Assembly (NCBI GenBank): GCA_000349905.1
Contig: KB722745.1
Location: 407,802 to 471,801, forward strand
Source: Volvariella volvacea V23
Taxonomy: Eukaryota; Basidiomycota; Agaricomycetes; Agaricales; Pluteaceae
Direction of reading: 5' to 3'
DNA: 64,000 bases
The position numbers were made by a program, and so were the translations under genes. Shown here piece after piece: positions 22,426 through 33,761 of this stretch (positions are counted from its first letter, which is position 1; each line of letters opens with the position of its first letter). The notes beneath the pieces were generated by a model. The model was not told the origin of the DNA, did no database searches, and saw only the letters and a list, made by a program, of their open reading frames with translations.

Positions 22426-24031
22426 TTATCGCCCCCCAAGGCTACCGACCAATAAACCGGCAAGGAGGTTACCAAGGAAGTTCCCCACATCCTGTCTAGT
22501 GAGGGTACCTCTTTGCCTGGCACCACCACCTGTACCCAATTCAGGCCCGTTATCGTTTCTACCCAACGCTCGCGTGCAAGAGCTTCTCCACTTCTCGATA
22601 TCTTCAAAAATGGTGTTGTCAACCTTGCGATTCTCAAGGATGAGTTTGGCAAGTCGGCGTTCGGACCCTTTCGATGCAGGACTTCCGGAATCTGTGTGAG
22701 GTGTCCTAGAAGGGGTGTTCTGCAAAGTAATGCATGCGTGCCCCGAAAACTTCAAGCCCCTACGATCGAACTCTGACTTGTTCGCAATCCACCGACACGT
22801 CGAAGCCTTGCGGTCTACATCCGCAAAAACGAGGACCATTGGTACATTTCCCTGGCATATGATCTTGAAAAGGGTATTGTAATCTTGCGCGATATTTTGG
22901 AATGAAGTGGCGACTCGAAGGTGGTATACAATCAAGGAAACCGAGCCGTAGAGTTGATCCCCAACAAGGTCAATTAACTTTTGCGTAGCACCAGCGGAAA
23001 CTCCTCCTGTTTCTCGCAACCCTGCTATATCCCAGAGCCGGAAGCTTTCACCCTGTATATCGACATCGTACGATGGACTATCCGCAGAGGTAATGGCGAT
23101 TGATCTTCCCCCGAGCATGTTGATTAATGCATTTTGTTCTGCACCTGGTTCTCCGTATATTAAAATGTTTGCGTGACCTATAGGTCGTTAAATGTGGGTA
23201 GAATATTTTATAGTCCAGTGACTTACCCTTCTCAAAACGCTCCAATGCGTTAGCAAGCGTTGTAGCTTCATCCTCGCTCATCCCACATGACCGCACCATC
23301 TTCTGTATGCCAGGTCCAACCACAGTTCGAAGCTCTTTTAGCTCTTTGGTGCTGAAGCACTTTGACTCGTAAGTCGTGTGGAGAATTTGTTTGAACCATT
23401 CCGTCCTTGGAACGTTCCACGCCGTCTCCAAGGAGGTACTCATTATCAGCCTCGACACCTTCTCTTTAGATTCTTCGTACTCCTGCCCGTAGGCAAATAT
23501 CCCCGGTTGAACCTCCTTTCCTCGTATCGTCGTTATGCAGGCGTGCCCGGTCGGAACTATCCCAAACCTCTCGAAGTGCTTCTTGTTGTTGAACCACCAG
23601 CTATCCATTCCACCAGGTTCTCCGCTTTGTAATTCGAGCGCAGTGACGATGACTACGATGGGTACCTTCTTATCGCAGATAATATCATGAAAAAGGGACC
23701 AGTTGTGAGGCGCCGACTCCGACATTCGAGGGGCGCGCATGCAGAAGATCAAAAGGTTAACGCCGTCTTCGAGGCTCCGCAACAGGCCATATAATTTGAC
23801 GATTGCCTCCATATTGGGCACCGTACCCCTTTGTTCTTCCTCCAGGCCTGCGGTGTCCCAGATGTTGAACGTCTGACCGAAGATCGATACCTGGTAACAG
23901 TGGCTCTCAAACGTACACCCGGTGACATCTGGCGATGTTCGAGCGACGGTGGAGCCAAAGAGCATATTGATGATGGAGCTTTTGCCGCATCCTGATGCAC
24001 CGAATAGAATTATGTTGGGGATGGGGGACAT
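22426..24031 (-). CDS. P-loop G-domain protein with second, degenerate G domain
   Basis: Two exons, 23227-24031 and 22426-23177, about 518 residues. Exon 1 encodes a complete G domain: P-loop GASGCGKSS (residues 11-19), G3 motif WDTAG (58-62) and the family block EPGGMDSWWFNNKKHFERFG. There is no NKxD; a TALE segment lies in its place, as in the neighbouring copies. Exon 2 begins HANILIYGEPGAEQNALINML, a second G domain whose P-loop lacks the GKS core, though DIAG (318-321) and SGHACIT remain. The C-terminus is glycine-rich (LLAGLLVGSLGGR). The family is common in agaricomycetes and resembles AIG1/septin-like GTPases; its role is not known to me. It is one of three tandem minus-strand paralogues. 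Confidence 0.85.
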
Positions 24032-24557
24032 AACCCAAGTCGCGTATGACCGGAGGATTCAAAGATGGGGAGGACGTACTCAGGTATGAGAGAAGGACGA
24101 GGTACAGAAAGTGACAGAAAGTTTGTGTAATCCTCGTGCCAGTCGCATACGCCCCAGCAATCTCACCATGCTGCGGGTGCACGAGTCTTCCTCATCACAA
24201 GAAGCTACGTACTGTGTTACGGCATGGTGTAACAACGAGTCCTTGAGATCTGAATTGAAGGCAATGAACCTGTCAAAGCTCACTCCCCTTATGTGGGTGC
24301 TTCTACGAGTAGGCGATCAGCCCGTGGTAGATAAAGTCACCAAACCGAGGGGAGCACTCAAAATATGTACTTCGCCAGTAACACTCATATCTCGCTATCG
24401 GCCTTGCAATCAAATTGAGGGACAACACGAATATGACTGATTGCAGGCGCCTTTCTATTTCAAATTCACTGGATGGCCGCACCTGCACCTGCACCTGCAC
24501 ACGCCATCCCTCCCCCATCAATGAGACACCACCGATCTCGGCATTGGTAGTCCGCTC
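24032..24557. other. Spacer in G-domain array
   Basis: This 526 bp spacer lies between the first and second G-domain genes. It includes a small CACCTG repeat (three to four units, about 24480-24505). No gene is seen. Confidence 0.5.
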
Positions 24558-25414
24558 CTAGTCTGTAATGTAGAAGAAAATCACCACTACAACCACTACC
24601 CAAAACACAATTGCCCGCAACCCCATTCCTATCTCGTAAATCAGTTTCTCAGAGTACCATCACCAGCAACGTACATTTGCATGCTCACCTTTACGCACTG
24701 GCACAGCATCGGATAGGGACAATGCTTCCTCCTTAGTCATACCCCCAGCGACCAATACTTTCTGTAAATGAGAGCCTTTCGATGGTATTATTTCCTTCCG
24801 TGTCCTCCATCCTGTCACCAAAGCGCGGCTTATAATTAAGCACCGCACATTGTCCTGCGATTCTCCGTACTCCTTCCCGTACGCAAATAACCCAGGCTGC
24901 GTCTCCTTACCCCGAGTAGTTGTTATATAGGCGTGCCTTTGAGGAACCATGCCGAGCTGTGCGAAGTGCTTCTTGTTATTGAACCACCAGGTCTCCATCC
25001 CGCCAGGCTCGTTGCTGTAGTGTTCAAGTCCAGTGATTACCACAACGATGGGCACCTTCTTTTCGCAAACGATATCATGTAGTAGAACTCAGTTTCGACG
25101 AGCGTATTGCGACATTCTGGGTACGCACATGGAAAAGACAAGCAGGTTGACACCGTCAGTCATGTTCTTCAAGCGATCGCACAGCTTAAATATAGTTTCT
25201 GCGCTGTCCTTTCCGCCTTCCTCCAGGCCCGGCGTGTCGTAAATGTTGAAAGGTTGGCCAAAGATTGATACGCGGTAATAAGTAATTTCAGAGGTGCATC
25301 GAGTAGTATCAGGGGATGTTGGAGCGAAAGCGGTAGGGTCCGCCAACATATTGACAATGGAACTCTTTCTACATCCCGATGCACCAAAGAGAATAACGTT
25401 GGGAATAGTGGCAT
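24558..25414 (-). pseudogene. Inactivated G-domain paralogue
   Basis: Two exons can still be traced: about 24689-25411 and 24558-24628. The coding pattern matches the other two copies (ITYYRVSIFGQPFNIYDTPG; EPGGMETWWFNNKKHF), and exon 2 encodes a hydrophobic tail (IVFWVVVVVVIFFYITD). Three defects are visible. The P-loop reads GASGCRKSS, with Arg for the essential Gly. An in-frame TGA at 25089-25091 stands where the neighbour has TGG (ARRN-stop against ARRNW). The only nearby ATG (25414) is out of frame with the domain. A GTAAGT donor upstream of it suggests a 5' UTR intron, as in the third copy. Beyond the stop the frame stays open for 120 codons, so the damage looks recent. Confidence 0.8.
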
Positions 25415-26150
25415 ACTTTAGGAGGCTGTATGCGTGTTCATCGATTGCTCGAGTGGCACAATATGGACTTACGACAAAATGACTGAGTCTAGCTAGCTAG
25501 GTAGAGATGTTTGGGTCGCCCCTGCAGCAAGTATAGTTGATCGGATGTGAAATGGGGTCCGCCAACGACAATGCCCGGTCTCTATCGTGCAGCACAATAA
25601 TGCTTTTATATTGTGTGCCCAGCACGAGGACACGTTCAATGCCGGAAGCCCTGATCTACGCTAGTGCTGGGGTGACAACATGAAGCCTCCAATGCTGCGC
25701 ACCATGATCACTGGGTTCTTTCCTGTTTACGAAGCCATGGGTAGAAGCCAGGGTCCATGAACACATCGCCTCACCACAATCACCAGAAAGATGGATGCTC
25801 TACTATTATGCACCCCAAATTACAAGTTGCAACTCCGTGTTGCTGGTACTGCAGGATCCCTCTTTATCATGGGGGCTTTGCATCACGATGCACTATAATA
25901 ACGCCTTCCATGTAAACCGGGACGATCACTCTGCCTCGTGTTGCGCCTGTGTGCACCGCACCATTCCCTAATGGCTATGAGACAATCAGATCCATGTTGC
26001 ATTCGTACGTAGAGAGGTTCATGGGCACCTTGTCCGCATAACGGCCTGTCGTCCCCAGTACATGTATTGTTACTCGACACAGATTTTGGGGCCCCAAGCC
26101 ACCAAGCGCCACAACTAGGCTATTCGACTTGAATTCCATCATCCATATTG
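25415..26150. other. Spacer with flank shared by two G-domain copies
   Basis: This 736 bp spacer contains, at about 25628-25690, a segment resembling 27190-27255 upstream of the third copy (shared TTCAATGCCGGAAGC-like and GCTGGGGTGA words). I see no gene. Confidence 0.5.
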
Positions 26151-27007
26151 TTATGAATCACCCATGACCGCCATTGCAAGAAGGGCTAGTGCAAACCAAA
26201 AAGCGATGACCCAGAAACCTGCACCTATCTTGCACGTCAGAATTATTTCATGTATTAAGATATGTGCCTACCTGGCTTGAGGGCATCGTGCAGCGATTGG
26301 GCTTCCTCCTTGGTCATCCCGCTATCAACAAAGAATTTATATAGACCACTGGGGGGCTTGAGGGTTCTGACGTCCTTTTGAACCTTCCACCCAGATACCA
26401 AAGCGCTGCTCCTAATCAGCTTCATCAGCTTTTCCCGCGACTCATCGTACTCTTGCCCATATGCGAATATCCCTGGTTGTACCTCTTTACCGCGAGTGGA
26501 CGTTATACAAGCATGTCCCCGAGGAACCATGCCGAGCTGTTCGAAGTATTTCTTGTTGTTGAACCACCAGCTCTCCATCCCACCAGATTGGTGGCTTTGG
26601 AGTTCAAGCGCAGTGGTAACGATTAAGATGGGGACCTTGTTCTCGCAAACAATTTTGTTCAATAATATCCAGTTTCTACGCGCGTATTGCGACATCCGGG
26701 GTACGCGCATGCAGAAGGCGAGCAAATGTACACCACCAGAAATGCTCTTCAGTAGGTCGCAAAGTTTGAGTACTGTCTCCGCACTATCCTTTCCGCCTTC
26801 TTCGAGACCTGGAGTGTCGTAAATGTTGAAAGGTTGACCAAATATCGACACGCGGTAATGAAGACTGTCGGTGGTGCATCGAGTAGCATCAGGGGATGTT
26901 GGAGCGAAATTGTCGGTATCCGTCAACATGTTGACGATAGAGCTCTTCCCACATCCTGATGCACCGAAGAGAACGACGTTGGGAACGGTACTAGATGCTA
27001 ATGCCAT
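26151..27007 (-). CDS. P-loop G-domain protein with C-terminal membrane anchor
   Basis: Two exons, 26272-27007 and 26151-26224, 269 residues. The G domain is intact: P-loop GASGCGKSS (residues 15-23), DTPG (64-67), the WWFNNKKYFEQLG block and GHACITSTRGKE. As in its paralogues NKxD is missing (TALE in its place). Exon 2 adds only 24 residues, mostly hydrophobic (GFWVIAFWFALALLAMAVMG), which would make a tail-anchored membrane GTPase. A GTAAGT at about 27055-27060 followed by an acceptor just before the ATG suggests a 5' UTR intron. The first exon ends in the same phase (1) as in the other two copies, but the last exon differs completely from that of the 22426-24031 gene. Confidence 0.85.
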
Positions 27008-27373
27008 TGACTAGATGACCCTACTTATCAAGCGCCTGCACTACGAATAGATACGACTTACGGCAGAATAGGTGCTTCGTTGCTTGAGTTGAGAAGCGGT
27101 ATGCTATTGACTAGAAATCTGCCAATGCTGTTGTAGATTGTCTATGGGACATCGTTACTGTGCTTTCGCAGCATGCCCGGCACGTTTCTCAGAAACGTGT
27201 TTAATGCCGGAAGCACAGACTTATTTGGCCTACTCCAACGCTGGGGTGATAACGTGAAACCCCTTTGTGAAGTTATATGCGGAAAGAACGACAATATATC
27301 ACTGCCCCTCGTCGTTACAGAAATGTCGAGACCTCGTAACAGTGCTAATACCACACATCATACTGCAGTTCTG
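27008..27373. other. Spacer upstream of third G-domain gene
   Basis: This 366 bp stretch carries the promoter and probable 5' UTR intron of the third G-domain gene. It also carries the duplicated flank segment (about 27190-27255) and the 3' end of the F-box gene beyond. Confidence 0.45.
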
Positions 27374-28544
27374 TCAGAATATTAACGCGCCCCCCTTCTC
27401 CAACCAGAGCAATCCGGATGTAACAATATTCCTGAATGACTGAGCTTCATTGCTCCTGAGAGCACCACTATACTGAATGTGGAGGGTCTTTAGGTCGGTG
27501 AAGGCGGGTCCCTCAAGAGCATGAGCAAATCGAACCCAGTCTACGTCCTTGAGAGCCGTAATAATATCCATCTGTCTGGCAAAACTTAGGGATATACGCT
27601 GGATTAAGGATTGGTGGGAGAAAGAGCACAACAAATCCTGGAGGAATCCCATTCCCCGGCTTATATCCCATTCGGTGTGAATACCAGTGAGCTCGAGGCA
27701 CTGAAGAGATGGCTTTTGACCAAGGTTAAAGAAAGAGACCGCTACGGAGTGTCGTAAATGGACAATTAAAAATGTGGTTCAAAAGCGATAAAGGTGACTC
27801 ACGCAAACGGGAATCAGGAGAACAGGATGTAAGATCCAGTTTCAGTGTTGTCAAGGTCTGACTGTGCGCATTCAAAAGAGACGAAAGTAGTGCCTCTTGT
27901 TCATGATTCCAGTAAAGGTATAACCCAATAGTCTCGAGACTGATGTCTGCCGTCAGGAGCCATTCGAGGATGTATTGATAGTTCTGTGTCGGAGAGCTGG
28001 ATAACTCGAATCGCTTCAACTTGGAGGGAACCCTGGTGTGGCCACTGTACGGTCCGTCTGTTCGACTGGAACCGATGCGAACACCAAGTGATAGTGCCTC
28101 AAGGGAGGTGAAGTAGCCAAGAAAGTTGATGCATGTTGTTGAGGTATCAAACTCCGCGCCCAGTTCTAAAGCGGTGATACGGGAGAAGGAGAGTTGATAT
28201 TGAGAGCAATTTTCAGGTAATTGAAATACGTAAAGCCCGAGGGTTGTGATATGTTCAAGACGAGTTAGGATGATAAAATATTTATCGACTTGTTGATCTT
28301 CGGGGTAGCCTGGAGACAAGGACAGTGTTTTTACATGATGTAAAAAGGTGGCATCTGGTGATAGAAGAGCAGAGAAGGATTTCCGGGATGCTATACCGTC
28401 AACGTGAATGGTGTGGAACAATCGCGGGCTGGTCATGCTGCACCAATACTTGGAAACCAAGGCGCAGGTCTGAAGGATAGGAGTATCCGTTACATGGGAG
28501 ATGATGCTCAGGACGAGTTCGGGAGGGAGTGAGACCGGAGACAT
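27374..28544 (-). CDS. F-box protein
   Basis: Two exons, 27803-28544 and 27374-27741, about 369 residues. The F-box is N-terminal (VSLPPELVLSIISHVTD...CALVSKYWCSMTSPRLFHTIHVD, about residues 4-49). The rest has LRR-like leucine spacing without a catalytic motif, as in substrate adaptors of SCF ubiquitin ligases. Exon 1 ends in phase 1 and exon 2 continues the frame as PVSFFNLGQKPSLQCLELTG. It is transcribed away from ADA2, with which it shares a 344 bp divergent promoter region. The target is unknown. Confidence 0.8.
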
Positions 28545-28888
28545 GATTCAATATTTTGATATCCTTGAGGCGAATTTAAGTCTACCAGAGTGCTGCGATG
28601 CTGCGTACTGCGCACTGCGCCCAATGAGTCAGAGCAGATCGTTTAGTAGTTTGACTATTTTATCGAGAGGATTAATAACCACGTATGTCGAAGGGTATCT
28701 TGGCAAACGATATTGGAGACGCTTAATGAGCAGGGGTGGTTATTGTAAGGCGCTTAAAAGCTTTTGATAAACACAGCTGTGCCAAACAAGGACAATCAAA
28801 TCCCCTCAGCGCCACATGTGGATCTCATCATTAGACTCAATCCTTCCATTTCGTTTCTTTACTTATATACTCGTAATCACTCCGGCCC
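28545..28888. promoter_or_regulatory. Divergent promoter region, F-box gene and ADA2
   Basis: This 344 bp region separates two start codons facing away from each other, so it must hold both promoters. No specific element is identified. Confidence 0.5.
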
Positions 28889-31321
28889 ATGACAGTGACA
28901 CAAAGGAAGCCACAGCACCTGCCAGATGAGATACAAAGTGCGCATGAACCAATGTATGCTTTGAAGCGCGTTAACACAAGACCTAGCCGTTAATGAACCT
29001 GGAGTCCAGTATTCATGCGATTCGTGTGCCTGTGACCTAACCCATACCATTCGAATCAAGTGTGCTGACCCGGTTTGCCAAACCGATGCGGGGGTGGATA
29101 TATGTCCGAGCTGTTTCTGTGCGGGGAAAGAATTTGCCAAACACAAGAGGGGGCATGCATACCGTATCATCGTGCGTCATTTGCTTTCGTTCTACTTTCC
29201 AACGCACTTACCTGCTCCTAGGAGATAAACTCGTATCCCATATTCACGGATGACTGGGGTGCAGATGAGTGAGTGCATATTTGCATTCTTTAGCTACCGG
29301 AATGGCAATCACATGCATCTCATAGAGAATTGTTGCTCATTACTGGCATTCAAAGTCAAGGCATTGGAAACTGGAAGAAGATAGCAGAGCACATTGGTAC
29401 GCGAACGAAGGAAGAGGTGGAAAAGCATTATCATGACGTATACATCAGCTCCCCGAATTGGCCTATGCCCGTAAGCACCTCACACCTGGATTTGCGCATT
29501 TATTTACTATCAATGAATGGTTTCTACTAGCCAATGGACATGCAATTTGATGTCGACCCCGAAGAATTCCAAGCTCGCAAACGACGGAGAATTGCTGCCA
29601 TGAATGCTGTTACTGCGCCTACTCCCAAAGCCGCCCCAGTGTCCGCTCCTGCAGTTCACGAGATTGGAACGTTTCTACCTGGTAGACTAGAGTTTGAACA
29701 CGAGCTGGACAATGATGCGGAGGATTTGGTTAAAGATTTGGAGTTTGGAATTTGCTTGGAATATGGCGGAGACCAAATAATGGAGGATGAGAATGATTTG
29801 GACGTCAAAGCAAGGCTGAAGTGGGAGGAAGAAAGGCAGATGATGACTTTAAATGGTGAAGGGAGTAGTCTAGGACCTATACCCCTCGCAGGACCGCCGA
29901 ACGGTACGTTGGTGCAAGCCCCCACCGCCGGTAAATCAAATGGTACAGCGAATGGTACTCCGGTCAAAACTGAGGAGAATGAGGATGAAGCAGTCGAAGA
30001 ACAGCTGCAACCACCTCCAATTGAGTCGAAGGAATCCTTGTCCTTCAAGCTCACGATGCTGGAAATGTATGTCCAACGAGTGGAGAGGAGGTGGGAAAAC
30101 AAAGTGATAATGTTCGAACGAGGACTGTTGGATTATAAGAAGGTTAGTATGCAGAAGGCATGCTATATTTGCGTGATTCATACTTTACTCTTACTAGATG
30201 CAAGCGTCAGATAAAAAGAGACCAAGAGAAGAGAGAGAGTTGGTTCAGAGGTTACGGCCATTCGCAAGACTACAAACCGCAGAGGATTACGAAGCCTTTG
30301 TATCCGATATCTTATGTAGGTTGACCATGAAGTGAGCTTTAGTGGTACTCAAAACGCTCCAGACGAGTCTATCCTGAGGAAACGCATTCAAGAACTTCAA
30401 CACTACCGCAGGCTGGGGCTTACAACAGCGGCAGATATCGAAAAGTATGAGGTCGACCTTGCGAAGCGGGTATGCATGATGCTCTTTACACAGGACAATA
30501 TGATCATTGCACTTACATTTCCCAACTTAGATGCAATCGCAAGCACAAGCCCGTGCACCACCAGGACGAGATTATTATTCATCCGACAGACTCCAGAGTC
30601 GTGCTAGTGGTAGACAATCCTCTGGACCTGACCCGCGGAGATCTACTACGTTGTATGATTCTGAGGGCCGAAAGTCCAGAGAGTCTACGCCTAAACCTGG
30701 TGTCCCTGGTGCACCTAGCATTAGCACCGGCGGGGGTTCAGCACCACCTGCCCGTCGCCAACGTAAGCGGCTGTCCTAATCAAACGCGGTACTTTTGACC
30801 CCCGCCTCCCCTTTTCTAGCTGCTCCTCTTAACCTGGCAAATAGCCCATCTGTTCATCTTCTCACGCCACCAGAACAACTCCTGTGTTCGCAACTCCGTA
30901 TATTGCCTAAACCTTACCTTGTCATTAAAGAGACATTAGTACGGGAGTATGCAAGACGAGGAGGCAAGCTAAGGCGTAGGGAAGCCAGAGACTTGGTCAA
31001 GATCGATGTGAACAAAACAAGTCGTGTCTGGGATTTCCTAGTACAAACGGGTCTCCTGAAGATTACAATAGATCCACCTTCCCAGCACCAAGCCCAATCT
31101 GCAGCAAGTACAGCGACTACTTCCACAACACCAGCCGGGAATTTGAGGTAGGTCCCGAATTGAATTGACGCGGGAGTTCTGTATCGACGGCGTTGATGTT
31201 CTTGATTGCGAATTGTACTGAGACTATCTATTGTGGTAGCGCTGGCATCGGTTCTTCTGTTCCTCGGGCGTCATCCGTGTCTGTTGCGGATGATGCAGTG
31301 TCTGAGTCGACTGCAACATAG
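28889..31321 (+). CDS. ADA2: SAGA transcriptional adaptor ADA2
   Basis: Ten exons: 28889-28937, 28987-29171, 29222-29268, 29326-29470, 29531-30142, 30198-30315, 30363-30469, 30531-30762, 30820-31147, 31240-31321; about 634 residues. In order: a ZZ zinc finger (CDSCACDLTHTIRIKC...CPSCFC), a SANT/Myb domain (GNWKKIAEHIGTRTKEEVEK), ADA-specific segments (RRRIAAM; LRKRIQELQHYRRLGL) and a C-terminal SWIRM domain (EYARRGGKLRRREARDLVKI). ADA2 supports the GCN5 acetyltransferase in SAGA/ADA complexes in the nucleus. The last intron is uncertain: without splicing, translation would stop at 31149-31151, losing the Ser-rich final 27 residues. I favour splicing because the donor is GTAGGT and the last exon is in frame. 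Confidence 0.93.
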
Positions 31322-32237
31322 TACTGCACCAGATGTGATACCTATGCTGTGTCCATTCTGTTGTCTTTATCATGACCCGGTCAGTTACGGTTACGTTACT
31401 GTTGATTAGTATTTATGTTAATATTCCTGCGTGTTGCACTAATCTTGGGATACCTAGTTGTACAGTAGATGTGTCCGCATCTCACTATTGTTGTTCAAAT
31501 AGTGACCTCTTGTTGATCCCCCCCTCATTTCCCAAGGTGACATTCCTATCCGCTACCCCATGGCCAGTTGCCAGTTGTATATCTCTTTCAAAGCCAGCTT
31601 CGGCATAAAGCTAGACGAGGGCTTGATGATTTGCACTGGTACTTCTACCGTGACACCGGGCTCTTGATCGGAACAAGAACATGGTAGATTGTCCGGCCAT
31701 CCTTTCTCCATGGGGAGTCTATTTCCTAGCTCATGCAATGGCTCGCACATTGATGACCGGGACTATCACCGGACTTGCCACTACTCCTGGTCGTTCTCCA
31801 GTTTCATCCCAATAGAATGGGAATAATTTTTGCCGCTACTACTTATAACCATATGTCCAACTTGAGCAACTCAATTCACTCCAGGAACATCGCGTCCCCA
31901 AGTCAAGGTACAGGATGTATGCGACGCATGCTTCCTGCCACTTTCACTAGCCGATCAGTTTCGCTAGCAAAAATTCTGCATGCCATCGGCTGAGCCACGT
32001 TCGTTATCTCAGGGAACCACAGGACCACAGGCGTGCGGATCGTGTGCTATCGGTGTCACTATTCAGTTCCTAGACGAGATGTTATTCAATAGCTTACTTA
32101 TAAAGTAGCTCGATATGTGCTGTGTTAGCTTCAGTTCCGTCCCCCAACCTTCGACGCCATTCGATTCGACAAACCATTCGTTATACCCTCACCCCCGACT
32201 ATATATACCCTCGATAGCAGTCCCGTAAATCAAGACA
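31322..32237. other. Intergenic region, no supported gene
   Basis: This 916 bp stretch holds short frames only. Its last 100 bp are the promoter of the small secreted protein gene. Confidence 0.45.
32200..32208 (+). promoter_or_regulatory. TATA box
   Basis: TATATATA element about 30 bp before the start codon of the first small secreted protein gene, so transcription probably starts very close to the ATG. Confidence 0.6.
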
Positions 32238-32635
32238 ATGCAATCCCGTTTTATTGGCCTGCTTGCTCTATTTGCCCTCCTTCAAACTACCCTGACTCAT
32301 CGTAAGCTTTTCTCCTGGTGCAAAGAGTCTCCATTTAGCTGAATGCTTGCACTTTCCCCGTCTACGATGCATAAATTGTATATCACCTTCGCCACCGACG
32401 TGCCTCGGGAACTTGGTCCTGTACCTGAATCATGAAATACTGTATAGCCCTCAACAGAAGGGATGATGCTCTCCCGGAATCGGAGGTGGGAGCACCGGCA
32501 TCAGAAGAGCCAGAAGTACTAGGACTCCCGATATCGACTGAGGCTTACACAGTCCTCATTGGCTCACCACCTGTTCCGTTGTTCGTCCCACCTCCTCCAG
32601 CTGAGGACGAAGGTGATGTAGCCCCAGTTGAGTGA
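32238..32635 (+). CDS. Small secreted protein, tandem copy 1
   Basis: Two exons, 32238-32301 and 32448-32635, 83 residues. Residues 1-20 form a signal peptide (MQSRFIGLLALFALLQTTLT). The mature part opens H-PLNRRDD and is acidic and Pro-rich (LFVPPPPAEDEGDVAPVE at the end), with no cysteine. Exon 1 ends with CAT C in phase 1 directly after the signal peptide, exactly as in the next gene, which fixes the acceptor at TATAG before CCCTCAAC. The function is unknown; size and secretion signal make it effector-like. Its paralogue lies 1.1 kb downstream. Confidence 0.7.
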
Positions 32636-33761
32636 AGTGGTAGCAGGTGGTGTGTTCCTGCTTAGTACTTTTGATTGCTACTAGAGTCAGCTCACTTCGG
32701 CGTCTTCATTTAGGACGCACCGGGGTCATGGAGCATGAAGTGAGATGAAGCCTCCAGGTACTGATCCACCAGCACCGGACCGACTACTGCATGCAGGGTT
32801 GGATGGACGACTATTCATCAGCTTGATATATTTTGCTAAATATTATCATTGATACGCTCTTTTGTTGAAGCTATTCCCTCTTTTCTTTCTGTATTTATCT
32901 TCAGTACTTGTTATTCCATTTTATCGTTATACTCCCGATAGTTCGTGTAAAATCTATAGTAGTTGCTTATTCCACCATTTCCTGTGCGGCATTCATGAGT
33001 TGGTGCGTCATAGAAGTGCGGCAAGAGGACTTTCTTGCTAACCAGGGTCATCAACCATTTCTCCAGGTCCAACTGTCAAACCACTCTGGACCACATTGGC
33101 ATTGATAATCCACACATCACGCATGCGAACTTCCTGACGGGGATATGGGATCTTCCCACTTACGGGGATCTACCTTCATTTCCTGGGCAATTTCTGGGAG
33201 TTCGTGGATGATACTTATGTTATCTTGCCAAGGGCGAAGGAACTCTTCGTGCTAGAAGCGGGGTTGACCCACTTGGTGGAAGATCAACTCAAGGAGATGT
33301 CATACAAGCCATCATGAATGCCGTACCTCGGGCTATTCCCATAGCAGTAGCGTGCCGCTCGCCCGACGCCGACTGGCGTCACCGTTGAGGATTAGGTTCG
33401 CCTGTAGCCTTAGGACTGCCATAATCTACAATATCTCCGGATGATTAGGCATAGGCATAGGCAGATCAGGTAATAACACTGTGGCTTCTTTTTGCCAATT
33501 ATTTTTGCCGTTTTCAAAGTTTTCCCTGGTTACAACAAGTTCGGTGGTAAGTAAGGGTAGCAACAAAGGCCTGGCGTATAAAAGATGTCTTGGGTCGAGT
33601 GGAGAGGGCATCAAGTCGAAGTCGAAGTCGCAGAGGCTAAGAGCTCAGTGGCATTGAAGATCCATCAGACGCTTTACCTCGGTTCAGCAATACTCGAAAG
33701 CACACCTCGACTCGGCATAAATACCCACCTTAAAGGCGATATTACCAGACAGGCATAAGTC
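32636..33761. other. Spacer between the two small secreted protein genes
   Basis: This 1,126 bp stretch has no gene I can support. Around 33130-33340 two overlapping frames read like decayed coding sequence (WDLPTYGDLPSF; GNFWEFVDDTYVILPRAKEL) but have no start, splice signals or known relatives. Confidence 0.4.
33716..33725 (+). promoter_or_regulatory. TATA-like box
   Basis: CATAAATACC about 40 bp upstream of the second small secreted protein gene, at a similar place to the TATATATA of the first copy. Confidence 0.5.

Noticed and set aside
24478..24505. CACCTG repeat as a possible regulatory array
   Set aside because: Only three to four units, most simply a microsatellite.
30316..30342. 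27 bp ADA2 intron ending at the first AG
   Set aside because: Too short for a fungal intron; extending to the AG at 30361-30362 gives 47 bp and restores the conserved YESILRKRIQEL.
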